Origin: Chitinophaga sp. E66 | GTDB taxonomy: Bacteria; Bacteroidota; Bacteroidia; Chitinophagales; Chitinophagaceae | DNA length: 64,000 nt | Direction: 5' to 3' | Assembly (NCBI GenBank): GCA_019285755.1 | Contig: CP079103.1 | Span: 5,613,001 to 5,677,000, forward strand | Part shown: one piece after another, positions 39,857 to 49,777 of the stretch | Layout of the letters: each line of letters starts with the position of its first letter | How positions within the stretch are numbered: the first letter of the stretch is position 1 | Notes under the pieces: generated by a model | Database searches by the model: none | The model's input: only the letters and a program-made list of their open reading frames with translations | What the model was told of the DNA's origin: nothing | Program-made: the position numbers and the translations under genes

Positions 39857-40742
39857 ATGAAGACAGTCCTGACCCTCTTATGCTGCGCCGCCCTGGCTGG
39901 CAGCGCTCAGGCGCAGGTAGACTCCGCGCAACTGCTGAAAGACGTGGAAACCCTCGCCGCAGATAAGTACATGGGCCGTAAAACGGGCACCAAAGGAAAC
40001 CGCATGGCGCAGTTCTACCTGCTGGACCGTTTCAGGAAAGCCGGCATCCAACCCATGAACGGCACCTTCGAGCAACCCTTCTACTTCAACCGCGGTACAG
40101 AGCGTATCATGGGCACTAACCTCTATGGCTACATCCTGGGGAAAATCGACAGCGTGATCGTTATTTCCGCGCATTACGATCATGTGGGCGTATCGCCGGG
40201 GCTGCGGATAGCATATTCAACGGGGCGGACGATAATGCTTCCGGTGTGGCAGCCATTTTGGGCATTGCTGCCTGGTTTTCGAAACACCCGCCACGCTATA
40301 CGCTCATCTTCGCGGCGTTCGACGGGGAGGAAATGGGGCTCCAGGGCGCGAAGGCTTTCGTGGCCAGGCCGCCGGTTCCGCTCACAAAGATCGTAGCCAA
40401 TATTAACCTGGACATGGTAAGCCGAAACGATAAAAACGAGCTTTACGCCTGTGGAACACATCCCTGGCCTAAGCTGAAACCATATATTAAGGCTGCTGCC
40501 GCTACGTCGAAGATTAAGCTGCTGACGGGGCATGATAAACCCGAGGAAGGGGCCAACAACTGGACCAACCAAAGCGATCAGGGTGCGTTCCATGCCAGGC
40601 AGATCCCTTTATCTACTTCGGTGTAGAAGATCATCCGGATTACCACAAAGCGACGGATGAGTTTTCCCGGATACAGCCATCTTTCTTCTTCCAGGCGGCC
40701 AATACGGTGCTGGAAGTGGTCCGGCTGATGGATAAGGAATAA
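39857..40742 (+). CDS. M28-family zinc aminopeptidase (frameshifted)
   Basis: A secreted metallopeptidase of about 296 residues. A signal peptide starts it (MKTVLTLLCCAALAGSAQAQ). The two-zinc site is read as His-x-Asp in 'VIVISAHYDHVG', Asp in 'GADDNASGVA' (after a break near 40200), Glu-Glu in 'IFAAFDGEEMGLQGAKAF', Asp in 'NINLDMVSRN' and His in 'GVEDHPDYHKATDEF' (after a break near 40610). It is the compact form without protease-associated or PDZ domains. It stands alone between terminators. A larger M28 enzyme is at 60.8-62.4 kb. Confidence 0.88.
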
Positions 40743-40744
40743 AG

Positions 40745-40774
40745 AAAAAGGCGCCCGGTGTGAGGCGCCTTTTT
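40745..40774. terminator. Bidirectional terminator between the M28 and S41 peptidase genes
   Basis: Hairpin AAAAAGGCGCC-CGGTGTGA-GGCGCCTTTTT between convergent genes. Confidence 0.85.
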
Positions 40775-40790
40775 GTTGAAACTAGTTGTT

Positions 40791-42225
40791 CTACCGCGGC
40801 AGCTGATCGATCAGCCGGCCGCTGTAAGCCTTGAAGCTGCGGCTGGTGGCGACCTTGTCTATTACCGTACGGCTACCGGCGGAGTGGATTCCGCTCTGCG
40901 GGCCGGCGCATGGCCGAGAATCCGGGTCAGTGCTTTTGCGAGCATGGGTTCGTGCACATCACCCAGTACGCCGACATGAAGGGTCTCCACATATTTCTCG
41001 TCCGGTGCGAAGCCGTCGGTATAATCGCTCTGGTTGAGGGAATTGAACGCCTGCGAAACGATGGGCTGCATGCCCCATTTATTCAGGGGATCATTTTCTT
41101 CATAAAACGAAATCGAACCGAGGTTCTTGCCTTCGGTGGTGTCGCCGATGAGATAAACGCCCATATAAGGACGCAGTCCGTTGATAATCAGCTCACTGGC
41201 TGAGGCGGTACCAGAAGACGTCAGGATAATGAAGTGGGTCAGCTGGTTGCCGACGTTGTTCGCTTCGGCGGTGAACTTCGTCCGGAGCGATTCTATGCCG
41301 AATTGCGCTATATATGCGGCTTCCATTTGCGGGTTGAGTTTGCGGTGGAAGAACTCCTTCGCCGGATCCAGGCCTTTTACGATGTTACTGCCAGGTTTTG
41401 GGTGGAACGGGCGTCGCCACCGGGATTATAGCGTAAATCGAGCACGAGGTGCTGGATGCCCGCGGCTTTGAAACGTGCAAATACCTCGTCTACCTGTTTA
41501 TCGTAGGAAGCGGAGTTGTCCCCTTTATCCGGGGCGAAGAAGTTATAGATGAAATACCCGATCTTCTGACCGTCGATCGTATACACCGAATCCATGTATA
41601 CCGGGTTTTCGGCCAGTTCCACGACCTGCAGCTGTACGCTGCGCGGGTCCGACAGGCTATCTTGTCCTGTAGTGCTTTTCAATACTTTATGAATGCCGAT
41701 TGTATGGGGAGCGCCCAGTAAATTAACGAAGTTGTTGACCTCCGCCTGCCGGCCAGTATACGCGATCCGCTGGCCGTTGATCTGCATAAAAACGTCCCCG
41801 CGGGCAATATTTGCCGCTGCGGCCGGGCTGCCCTTTTTCACGTATTGAACGATCCCTGCGAGGTAGCGGGCGCCATCGCCTCCGTTGACAAGGAAAAGGT
41901 CGAAGTCGATACCCGATTCTTTCGCAATGCCGGAAAGGTTGGCCAGCATTTCCTGGTAGTTGTTCTGTATCCAGGAGTAGCGGTCTTCGGGTTTTTTGAG
42001 CAGGGAGTAGAAAAAGGCGTCGGGCGACTGAGTTTTATCGGGATTGGCGGGGATTTTATCCGTCCAGTAATAGGCCTCTTTCATATTACTATATATCCAG
42101 TCGTTAACGTATTTATTCTGGTTAACGGTCTCTTCGTCGTTCTTGTTACTCTTTTTGCAGGCGAACTGGGTCGATAAAGCTATCCCTGCGAAGCAGCAGG
42201 CGCATAACATCTGGAGTTTGTTCAT
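40791..42225 (-). CDS. S41-family (C-terminal processing-type) peptidase lipoprotein (frameshifted)
   Basis: A tail-specific-type serine protease of about 478 residues. The ATG at 42225 (MNKLQMLCACCFAGIALST) opens a lipoprotein signal with lipobox Cys (TQFACKKS). The frame upstream is open only because the previous gene lost its stop. A PDZ-like domain holds 'IVQYVKKGSPAAAANIARGD'. The S41 core has 'HLVLDLRYNPGGD' and the catalytic Ser in 'FIILTSSGTASASELIINGL'. The break near 41375 is between these. A last shift near 40865 gives the end 'FKAYSGRLIDQLPR'. It probably degrades envelope proteins. Confidence 0.88.
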
Positions 42226-42317
42226 AAGCTTGGTGTAAGCGTGTGGAAGAATTGAAGCGTGATGAATACTTATATGTAGATAAAGATAACGAATTGCGGT
42301 GGATGCGGCACTGCGGC

Positions 42318-42938
42318 CTACGGCAGTTCCGGGGATAATGCCTTCTTCGCGGAGGGCGGTCCGGATCCGGTCTTTCCATAACTGTTCGGCTATGCCGTTA
42401 GCGCCATGGTGGGCTTCGTCGTCGAATTCATCCTGGAGGCGGTTCATTTCCCGGAAGGATTCGAGGTATTCGTACTGGATGCGGCTTTCGTGGTCATCGA
42501 TCGTCAGGGGCATGGATAATACCTTTTGCGGAAGCGTTCGGCAACCAGGCGGGTGATATCGAAATGGATCTGTTCATGGAAGAGGATATGCCGGGTTGGC
42601 GGCATCATGCGCGACCAGGAGGCCGACCGGACCCAGAAGACCTGCAGTACGAGGCGGACTTCCAGGGTGTCGCGAAAGCGGCGGGAGGAGCCGTCGAACC
42701 CGAAGCTGGTGAAGCTGACGGCGTCGGACCGGCCCCGGAGCGGGATCTGCGCGGAAATCGTCTGCGGCGGCGTGCCGCTGGTGATAGAATAGCGTATCTG
42801 AGCTGAGATCCAGCGGCCGGGATTCTTCCGTGAAGACGACCTTCAGCACTTCGGCCCTGCCGCCGGGAGGGGGCCGGCGGGTGCAGGGGGCAGGGAGGCC
42901 CAGCCTGTCAGGAGGAAAAGGGCTGAAAAAGGGCGCAT
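42318..42938 (-). CDS. DUF922-type putative secreted Zn-dependent protease (frameshifted)
   Basis: A protein of about 207 residues with a signal peptide (MRPFSALFLLTGWASLPPA). After repairs near 42870 and 42780 the frame reads 'RYSITSGTPPQTISAQIPLR' and '...RHILFHEQIHFDITRLV', which holds the HExxH zinc motif (HEQIH). It then continues 'ERFRKRYYPCP' and 'DEAHHGANGIAEQLWKDRIR'. This matches the DUF922 family, proposed to be secreted metalloproteases. The C-terminal end is uncertain: in the given frame it runs on into the S41 gene, and a stop at 42318 (ending GIIPELP) is my best estimate. Confidence 0.65.
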
Positions 42939-43057
42939 GTTCCTTAAAGTTCGCAAATCAATTTGACTTCAAAAAATCCGGAAATCCGCCACGGGAAAGG
43001 AAATTGGTGGGATGTAGGGAAATCAGTAATTTACGGTAGACCAAAACAATCACCATT

Positions 43058-44096
43058 ATGTACGGTGGAGGATACATTTTCGACGAACCCAACAAACGGC
43101 AGTTGAAAGAAGAGCAATTGCACGACGACCCCGTTAAGCTCGCTGAATTCGAAGCCCGCATCGCAAGAGGGGAAAAGATCGAACCGGGCGACTGGATGCC
43201 TTCCGAATACCGGCGGCAATTGATCCGGCTCATCGAGCAACACGCGCATTCCGAGATCATCGGCGCATTGCCGGAAGGCACTGGATCACAAGGGCGCCGG
43301 GCTTCAAACGGAAACTGGCGCTGATCGCCAAGGTACAGGACGAGATCGGCCATGGCCAGTTGCTGTATAACGCCGCAGAAACACTTGGCAAAAGCCGCGA
43401 AGCCATGATCAACGACCTGCTTAGCGGCAAATCCAAGTATTCCAATGTATTTAATTACCCTGCGGAAACCTGGGCGGATGTGACCGTGATCGGATTCCTC
43501 ATCGATGCGGCCGCTATCGTGAACCAGGTGGCCAACGCGAAAGGTTCTTACGGCCCGTATTGCCGTGCGCTGGAGCGGATCTGCTATGAAGAAAGCTTCC
43601 ACCTGAAACAGGGGCACGATGCATTCATCGAACTGGCGACCGGTACGCCGGCGCAGAAACAGATGTTGCAGGATGCGCTCAACCGCTGGTGGCAGCCGAT
43701 TATGCACTTTTTCGGTCCGCCGGACAAGGCCTCCGTTCACAGCGAGAAGCTCATGCAATGGAAGGTGAAGATGGCCAGCAATGACGATATGCGCAACCAG
43801 TTCCTGGACGCTTACGTTCCCAAGATCCGCGAGCTGGGGATGACGCTCCCCGATCCGGAGTTGAAGAAAGACGAAACTACCGGCAAATGGAGTTTCTCCG
43901 ATCCCGACTGGGACCTTTTCAAAAAGTCATCAACGGCGGCGGCCCCTGCAACGCAGAGCGCCTGCAGGTACGCCAGTGGGCCGAAGAGCACGGGCGATGG
44001 GTGCGTAAAGCGCTCATGAACCCAGATGCCGCAAAGGTAGCCCCGTTGCATAATCACACAACCGCACAACTATGGACCAACCGCATTCCTCATTAG
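43058..44096 (+). CDS. paaA: 1,2-phenylacetyl-CoA epoxidase, catalytic subunit PaaA (frameshifted)
   Basis: The di-iron subunit of the ring-epoxidising multicomponent monooxygenase of aerobic phenylacetate degradation. Iron ligands are seen in 'LIEQHAHSEIIGALPEG' and 'AKVQDEIGHGQLLYNAAETL' (ExxH), and again in 'ALERICYEESFHLKQGHDAF' (ExxxFHxxxG type). The N-terminus MYGGGYIFDEPNKRQ follows a plausible start at 43058. Breaks occur near 43285 and 43925. The 3' end is uncertain (between about 44053 and 44096) because the last shift moves the stop. It heads paaABCD, one strand, close spacing. Confidence 0.93.
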
Positions 44097-44446
44097 ACCC
44101 CCGCGTAAACCGCCTTCAGCTCCCGAATCCGGCGAGCCGGTAGAAGTGCAGGAAGGTGAAAACTGGAATTCATTTGAAGTGTTCCACCAGGAGAAGCGCG
44201 GCGCGCACCACGAGCACGTGGGTTGCGTGCACGCTCCTAACGCGCAACTGGCACTGGTTTTCGCCAAAGAGCAGTTCGGCCGCCGCAAAAATGCGTGAAC
44301 CTCTGGGTGGTACGCAGCGCCGATATCCTCGCATTTAATGCAGAAGACGAAGACATATTCGCCAACAACGCAGAAAAGACCTACCGCGATGCCAGCGGCT
44401 TCAAGGTGATGGAAAAAATCAACCAGTTCAAAAAATCCACGCATGA
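44072..44446 (+). CDS. paaB: 1,2-phenylacetyl-CoA epoxidase subunit PaaB (frameshifted)
   Basis: A small non-catalytic subunit of the epoxidase, about 125 residues. It starts MDQPHSSLDPRVNRLQLP. After a break near 44125 it reads 'EVQEGENWNSFEVFHQEKRG' and 'NAQLALVFAKEQFGRRK', then after another near 44292 'NLWVVRSADILAFNAEDEDI'. As given, the frame runs without a stop into paaC. Restoring one A in the A run at 44430-44435 gives the end FKKIHA and a TGA at 44444-44446, overlapping the paaC ATG. The apparent fusion is therefore probably false. Confidence 0.85.
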
Positions 44447-45206
44447 CAAAAATGATGCCCTCGCCCGGATGCTGACCGCCATGGCCGATGATGCCCTCAT
44501 TCAAGGGCATCGCAATTCGGAGTGGACCGGCCTTGGTCCCATCATGGAAGAAGACATCGCCTTCTCCTCCATGGCGCAGGACAAGATCGGGCACGCCTGG
44601 GCGCTTTACCGCATACTCCAGGAAGATCTCGGCGGCCAGGACCCGGATACCTTCGCATTTCTCCGCAACGAAAAAGATTACCGCAGCTGCCATTTCGTAG
44701 AGTTTCCAAACGGGGAATACGACTTCAGCCTCATGCGTCATTTCCTGTTCGACCATGCGGAGGCGATCCGTTACCAACAACTGCGCAACAGTTCCTTTGC
44801 TCCGCTTCGCCCGCTGGCGGAGAAGCTGAAAGGAGAAATTAAATACCATACGCTCCACGCCAACGCCTGGATCACCCAGCTCTGCCGTGCGGGAGAAGAA
44901 AGCTACGCACGCATGCAGTCGGCCCTCAACACCTGTTTCCCTTTAGCCCTCGGCATTTTTGAAGGGGATAAAGAGATGGAGGCCTTGCTGGTGACCGATG
45001 GCGTCTATCCCGGCGAACAGCAGCTGAAAGAAATGTGGCTCGACCGGGTGTATAACCTCTGCGCGGCCGCGGGGCTCAACCTGCCGGCGGAAGACAGCGT
45101 AACCCCGGCTTATGGCGGCCGGAAGGGTTATCATACCGAATACCTTCAACCCCTGCTGGAAGAAATGGGCGCCGTGTTCCGTTCCGATCCGCAGGCTATC
45201 TGGTAA
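44443..45206 (+). CDS. paaC: 1,2-phenylacetyl-CoA epoxidase subunit PaaC (start affected by frameshift)
   Basis: The structural ferritin-like partner of PaaA, about 254 residues. The predicted start is the ATG at 44443, where one added A gives MTKNDALARMLTAMADDAL. Typical blocks are 'ALIQGHRNSEWTGLGPIMEE', 'DIAFSSMAQDKIGHAWALYR' and 'EIKYHTLHANAWITQLCRAG'. From 44460 to the stop the frame is intact. The end 'YLQPLLEEMGAVFRSDPQAIW' region is family-typical. The paaD gene starts seven bases after the stop. Confidence 0.92.
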
Positions 45207-45212
45207 TCAATC

Positions 45213-45698
45213 ATGACGATCAACGAATCAGATATTTACAAGGCCCTCGAGCAGGTGATGGACCCGGAAATACCGGTGCTTTCCGTCATCGATCTGGGCA
45301 TGATCACGGGTGTGAGCCTGGAGGAGGAAGGGATCCGCATCAAGATGATCCCTACCTTCTCCGCCTGCCCCGCGGTGGATTATATCAAACAAAACATCCG
45401 GCAGGCGCTGGAAAAGGAGTTGGATACGAAAGTGACCGTGGAGATCGACCGGGAAGCAACCTGGAACAGCGACCGGATGTCGAAAGATGCGCACGAGAAG
45501 CTGAAGAACTTCGGGATAGCGCCACCGCAGATGCGACAGGGTGAGGAAAATGCGGAGATCGAGCTGCATACGGCGTGCCCGCATTGCAATTCAGAAAATA
45601 CCTATCTCCGCTCCCCTTTCGGTTCTACATTGTGCCGGGCGATTCACTACTGCCGCAATTGCGGATATGTGTTCGAGCATTTCAAACCCCTCGGGTAA
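45213..45698 (+). CDS. paaD: Phenylacetate degradation protein PaaD (PaaJ)
   Basis: A 161-residue protein of the MIP18/DUF59 type thought to mature the iron site of the epoxidase. The N-terminal domain has 'ALEQVMDPEIPVLSVIDLGM' and 'IPTFSACPAVDYIKQNI'. The C-terminal zinc ribbon is 'HTACPHCNSENTYLRSPFGS' followed by 'CRAIHYCRNCGYVFEHFKP' (four Cys). The frame is intact. It is the last paa gene here; no paaE reductase gene follows, as nadD comes next. Confidence 0.92.
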   Translation: MTINESDIYKALEQVMDPEIPVLSVIDLGMITGVSLEEEGIRIKMIPTFSACPAVDYIKQNIRQALEKELDTKVTVEIDREATWNSDRMSKDAHEKLKNFGIAPPQMRQGEENAEIELHTACPHCNSENTYLRSPFGSTLCRAIHYCRNCGYVFEHFKPLG

Positions 45699-45725
45699 AG
45701 TGGGATTTTCTTGTATATTGCCGCT

Positions 45726-46293
45726 ATGAAAATCGGTTTATACTTCGGTTCCTTCAATCCCGTGCATACCGGCCACATGATCATCGCCAATTACATGGCG
45801 TACAATACGGATTTGGACAAGGTTTGGATGGTAGTGTCGCCGCACAACCCGTTGAAGGAAACCGCATCGCTGCTGAACGAACATCACCGCCTGCATCTCA
45901 CGGAAATGGCCATCGCCGACGAGCCGAAGCTTCGTGCCAGCAATATCGAGTTCTCCCTCCCCGGCCTTCCTTCACCATCGATACACTGACATACCTCACG
46001 GAAAATTTCCCACCCAGCAGTTCGCTGTGATCATGGGAAGCGATAGTTTCCAGAACATTCCCCGGTGGAAGAACTACCGGCAGCTGCTGGACAACTACGA
46101 GATCTATATTTACAACCGCCCGCAACACCCGGTGACCGACACCTTCGGGGCCAATTGCAAAATCGTGGACGCGCCACTGCTGGATTTATCGAGCAGCCGT
46201 ATCCGGCAGCTCGTTAAAGAAGGAAAAAGCGTCCGGTACATGGTGCCGGACGCTGTGTGGAAATATATCCAGGAGAATAATTACTACAAATAA
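45726..46293 (+). CDS. nadD: Nicotinate-nucleotide adenylyltransferase NadD (one frameshift)
   Basis: Adenylates nicotinate mononucleotide to deamido-NAD. The nucleotidyltransferase HxGH motif is in 'IGLYFGSFNPVHTGHMIIAN', followed by 'DKVWMVVSPHNPLK'. After a break near 45965 come 'FAVIMGSDSFQNIPRWKNYR' and the phosphate-binding 'LLDLSSSRIRQLVKEGKSVR'. The ATG at 45726 (MKIGLYFGS) is the natural start. About 190 residues, normal length. It ends overlapping the convergent AI-2E transporter gene by ten bases. Confidence 0.93.
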
Positions 46294-47367
46294 AGGCTAC
46301 TCGCTTTTTTCATCACTTTCTCTTTGGAGTGATGCGACTTCACGACTTTCACTTCGCGCTTCTTAACGAGGTATTCGTTGGAGTAGATGCGGATGAGGAC
46401 GATAAAGAGCGAGATCAGTAACGGCCCGAAGATCAGGCCTACAAAACCGAAGAGGCTCACACCGATGATTACACCGAAGATGGTGATGAGCGGATGCACG
46501 TCGCCGATCTTTTGGCCAGCATCATCCGGAAGAGGTTATCAGAAGTACCCACAACCCCGAATCCATATACCAATACCGCGATGCCTTGCCAGGTCATCCC
46601 CGTGGCGAGGAGATAAATCCCCATCGGCACATACACGGCGGCGGCCCCGATAACGGGCAACATGGCGGTGAAACTGGTCACCACGAACCAGAAGACCGGT
46701 TCCGGCACTCCGAAAAGCAGGTACCCCACCAGCGAAACCACGCCCTGGATCAGGGCGATGAGGGGAATACCAATGGCGTTGCTTACGACCATATTCCGCA
46801 TCTCGTTGGCCAGCAATTCCACATTTTCGTCTTTCAAAGGGATGTATTCCCAGAGGGCTTCTTCCATTTCGCGGGCATTGACCAGCATGAAATAGAGAAT
46901 AAAATACATGATGGCAACCGCGGTGAGGGTGTTGAACGTGGCTCCGAGGAATCCGGGCAACACGTTGGTGATGTATTCCTGCAATTTGGCGAGGCGCCCG
47001 TCTGCCATGACGTTTATACCGGTGGAGCGGGAAAGTTGTTCGTTCATGCCTTTAAGGCCGTCTATCAGCTCACTGGAGTGGCTGATGGCCCATCCGATCT
47101 TGGCAGTGAGCATGTTGACGAGGAGCCCGATGGGCAGGAGGAACACGAGGAACGAAAGGATCATGATCACTGCCGCGGCCCAGGGCCTTTTCCATTTACG
47201 GCTTTCCACGAGGCGGAGCATCCAGCGCCGGGAGAGGACGTATAGGGTCACCGCGCCGAGGAAACCGGGGAAAATGCATACAATTCCTTGAACAGAATGA
47301 TGCCCAGGAAAGCGATGATCAGCAGGAAAACGATCTGTTTCAGCCGGTCGTTGTCGATGTAACTCAT
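46284..47367 (-). CDS. AI-2E family transporter (frameshifted)
   Basis: A polytopic membrane protein of the AI-2E (TqsA/PerM-like) exporter family, about 361 residues. Blocks are 'IVFLLIIAFLGIILFKEL', 'KWKRPWAAAVIMILSFLVFL', 'LANEMRNMVVSNAIGIPLIA' with 'LIQGVVSLVGYLLFGVPEPV', and 'MLPVIGAAAVYVPMGIYLLA'. The C-terminal end has 'HPLITIFGVIIGVSLFGFVG' and 'LIFGPLLISLFIVLIRIY'. The start MSYIDNDRLKQ is at 47367. Breaks are near 47255 and 46500. Members export varied small molecules or Na+; autoinducer export is not implied. Confidence 0.87.
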
Positions 47368-47577
47368 ATATTTCAGGGTGTTATTCAAACCTACGGCATT
47401 TTGACAGTTCTGCAAAGTCTGCCGCCATGGGGAGATAAGCAAGAATAATGCTGATTTAACGGAATGGCCTTCGGGGTGAACAATTATGGAACAAATTTTG
47501 TAACCTTAATGCGAAATGGAGCATAGGCACCCCAGCTCCAGGAAACCCGATTTCTTCACCGTAAATTAACTCATGTC

Positions 47578-47772
47578 ATGAGCAGAAATTCAAAAGCAGT
47601 CGTTTCTTTCATCGTGGGCGCCGCCGTGGGCGTGGCCGTTGGTTATTTCCTCAATTCAGATAAGAAAGAGGAGTGGGTTGGCAAACTGAGGTATCAGGCC
47701 GACAAGCTGAAGGATAAATTCCGGAATAAAAAGCAACAGCTCGAAGATGCTATTGAAAACGAATTAACCTAA
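47578..47772 (+). CDS. YtxH-domain small protein
   Basis: A 64-residue protein with an N-terminal membrane segment (VVSFIVGAAVGVAVGYFL) and a charged coiled tail ('QADKLKDKFRNKKQQLEDAI'), the YtxH / gas-vesicle-like stress family. The frame is intact. The start MSRNSKAVVS is at 47578. It is the first of three closely spaced genes (27 bp to the next) that look like one envelope operon. Function of this family is unknown, though often stress-linked. Confidence 0.8.
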   Translation: MSRNSKAVVSFIVGAAVGVAVGYFLNSDKKEEWVGKLRYQADKLKDKFRNKKQQLEDAIENELT

Positions 47773-47798
47773 GCCGTTCGCGCTTAAAAAATTAATGC

Positions 47799-48209
47799 AT
47801 GGAAGATAACTTTTCCAATTACTTCTCGGAAACCGGCAAGGTGGCTAAAGAATACTTAGAAACCCGGCTGGACATTATCAAATTGCAGGCTGCAGGAAAG
47901 CTGTCAAAAGCGATGGGATTGTTCTTCTCGCTGATCATGGCTTTCCTGCTGTTTTTCTTCGTCGTCGTATTTCTCGGGATGGTCCTGGGTTTCTGGATCG
48001 GTGAAAAGACCGGCAGTATGACCCTGGGGTTTTCCTGTGCGGCTGGCGCCTTCGTGCTCCTGTTCATCGTATTGCTCATTGGGCGCAAATCCCTCATCCA
48101 ACGCCCCCTCGCCAATATGCTGGCGTCTGAGCTGGTAGAGGAAATCGAAGAAATGGAAGACCGCGCGGAAGAAAGAAGAGAAGCAAGAAAACAGGCCGCG
48201 AATGATTAA
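47799..48209 (+). CDS. Phage holin / Holin-X family membrane protein
   Basis: A 136-residue protein of the Holin-X (PF07332) type, common in free-living Bacteroidota and not in itself evidence for a phage. It has an amphipathic N-terminal helix ('KEYLETRLDIIKLQAAGKLS'), two membrane helices ('LIMAFLLFFFVVVFLGMVLG', 'FSCAAGAFVLLFIVLLIGR') and a strongly acidic and basic tail ('EEIEEMEDRAEERREARKQA'). The frame is intact. It sits between the YtxH gene and another small membrane-associated gene, 17 bp from the latter. Confidence 0.75.
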   Translation: MEDNFSNYFSETGKVAKEYLETRLDIIKLQAAGKLSKAMGLFFSLIMAFLLFFFVVVFLGMVLGFWIGEKTGSMTLGFSCAAGAFVLLFIVLLIGRKSLIQRPLANMLASELVEEIEEMEDRAEERREARKQAAND

Positions 48210-48226
48210 ACACTACTCCACTCCCC

Positions 48227-48592
48227 ATGTCGAAAGTTAAAATCAAAAACATCGAAATGCTCGACGAGGAGGTAGCACGCCTCCAGCGAAAACGCCGCCG
48301 GCTCGAAGATGAGCTGGGCGCCCGGGCAGACCATCTGCGCGATAATTACAAGTCCATGGCCATGAACGCCGTGGTACCGGGGATCGCTAACAGCGGTTTC
48401 CTGGGGATCGTAGGCGGACTGGCCAGTACAGCCTTTAAGTCGGGCGCGGGCAAGTCGATGCTGACGAACATCCTGATCGGCGCCGTGGAATTCCTCGGTG
48501 TAAAATTAGGTGTGAACCTGGTCAACAAATTCCGGAACAGAAGACACCGGAAGAAAAGAAATGCGGCCGATCCTGAGGCCGACGGGGAATAA
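48227..48592 (+). CDS. Hypothetical membrane-associated protein of the YtxH/holin-X operon
   Basis: A 121-residue protein, not recognised by name, that recurs behind YtxH and Holin-X genes. The N-terminal part is a coiled coil ('EEVARLQRKRRRLEDELGAR'). A glycine-rich hydrophobic stretch follows ('IANSGFLGIVGGLASTAFKS', 'NILIGAVEFLGVKLGVNLVN'), and the C-terminus is very basic ('KFRNRRHRKKRNA'). The frame is intact. It is probably a structural or membrane-remodelling partner of the two upstream genes; that is inference from context. Confidence 0.65.
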   Translation: MSKVKIKNIEMLDEEVARLQRKRRRLEDELGARADHLRDNYKSMAMNAVVPGIANSGFLGIVGGLASTAFKSGAGKSMLTNILIGAVEFLGVKLGVNLVNKFRNRRHRKKRNAADPEADGE

Positions 48593-48636
48593 TTTCCCCG
48601 TTTTCCTATACCGGATACTCCTCTCCTTTCAGCGGG

Positions 48637-49657
48637 TCAGCCCCATACCTGGGTGCCTTCGCTGCAATTCGCGCAAATATCAATATGCTTCCGGCCCTTG
48701 ATCAGTTGGGTGCGGAAGTTGACGTATTGCTCGTTGTGCCAGAGGGTCTTGAAGTCAGACTGCTTCAGGTCGCCCAGGCGGTGCGTGGCGTCCTTATCGA
48801 AACAGCAGGGAACCACCAGCCCGTCCCACGTGATAACGGGTGAATGCCAGAGGCGCCAGCAGTGGTTTTCCATTTTATTCTTAATGGCGTAGGTGCCGTC
48901 TTCGTTCTTTTTATAGCGGGAATATTTGTCGATGGTAGGGATAAGGCGGTTGCCTTCCTCGTAATCGTATACCTGTGCGGTTTTAAACCGTACTTCATCT
49001 ACGCCGATTTCCGCGGCGAGCTTCTTCACATCTTCGATCTGGTGCTCGTTCGGCTTTACCACGAATTGGAAGAACACGAAAGGCTTTTTCGAATTCAGTT
49101 CCTTTTTCCATTTTACGATATTCTTCGCCCCGGCGATCACTTTATCGGTGGCCGCCAACGCGGTATTGCGTGTATACGTCCTGCGTGGTGCCGTCTATCG
49201 AGATGATTAGCCTGTCCAGCCCGGATTCCACGGTCTTCTTCGCATTGGCGTCTGTGAGATAGTGGGCGTTGGTGGAGGTGGCGGTATAGATACCTTTAGA
49301 GGACGCGTACTTCACCATGTCGAGGAATGCGGTATTGAGGTACGGCTCGCCCTGGAAGTAGAAGATGAGGTACATGAGATCCTTGTGCAGCTCATCGATC
49401 GTTTGGCGGAAGAACTGATTATCCAGCATGCCGGTGGGGCGTGTGAATGCTCTCAGCCCGCTGGGGCACTCCGGGCAGCGGAGGTTGCACGAGGTGGTGG
49501 GCTCGAAGGAGATCGAAATGGGATAACCCCATTGGATGGGCTTCTTGCGCAGCTTGCTATAATAGAAACTACCCAGTACTTTCCCGGCGTTCCATGCCCT
49601 GCGGAATGTGAACTTGGAAAGGAAATTGAGAGCGTCGTCGATATTCGGTTTCGGCAT
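48637..49657 (-). CDS. Radical SAM/SPASM-domain protein (one frameshift)
   Basis: A radical S-adenosylmethionine enzyme of about 340 residues. The [4Fe-4S] cluster motif is C-x3-C-x2-C in 'TTSCNLRCPECPSGLRAF'. The TIM-barrel part has 'YLIFYFQGEPYLNTAFLDMV' and 'LDRLIISIDGTTQDVYTQYR'. The C-terminal SPASM-like auxiliary-cluster region has 'WDGLVVPCCFDKDATHRLGD' and 'DICANCSEGTQVWG'. The ATG at 49657 gives MPKPNIDDALNFLSK. The break is near 49155. Members modify peptides or sugars; nothing nearby (no small precursor peptide) points to a substrate. Confidence 0.87.
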
Positions 49658-49777
49658 ATGGGGGCCTGTTTGGCCGATAAAAATACGACAACAAAGCCGG
49701 CTTTCATGCAAGCTTGCAAAAATTGCCATATACTTGCTGGTGATTTTTCAAGGACAACGAACTGAACATCCCAAACA

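Noticed and set aside
44070..44858. 262-codon minus-strand frame opposite paaB and paaC
   Set aside because: Shadow frame; paaBC on the plus strand have clear homology.
44295..45206. Genuine PaaB-PaaC fusion protein
   Set aside because: Two A-run corrections restore separate genes with an ATGA overlap, and the same kind of error is seen throughout the window.
46586..47245. 219-codon plus-strand frame opposite the AI-2E transporter
   Set aside because: Antisense frame rich in His and Glu, the mirror of a hydrophobic protein.
47799..48209. Prophage, because of a holin-family protein
   Set aside because: Holin-X proteins are ordinary chromosomal genes in Bacteroidota. No other phage gene is near, and the GH25 lysozyme at 49.8 kb has a membrane anchor and no phage neighbours.
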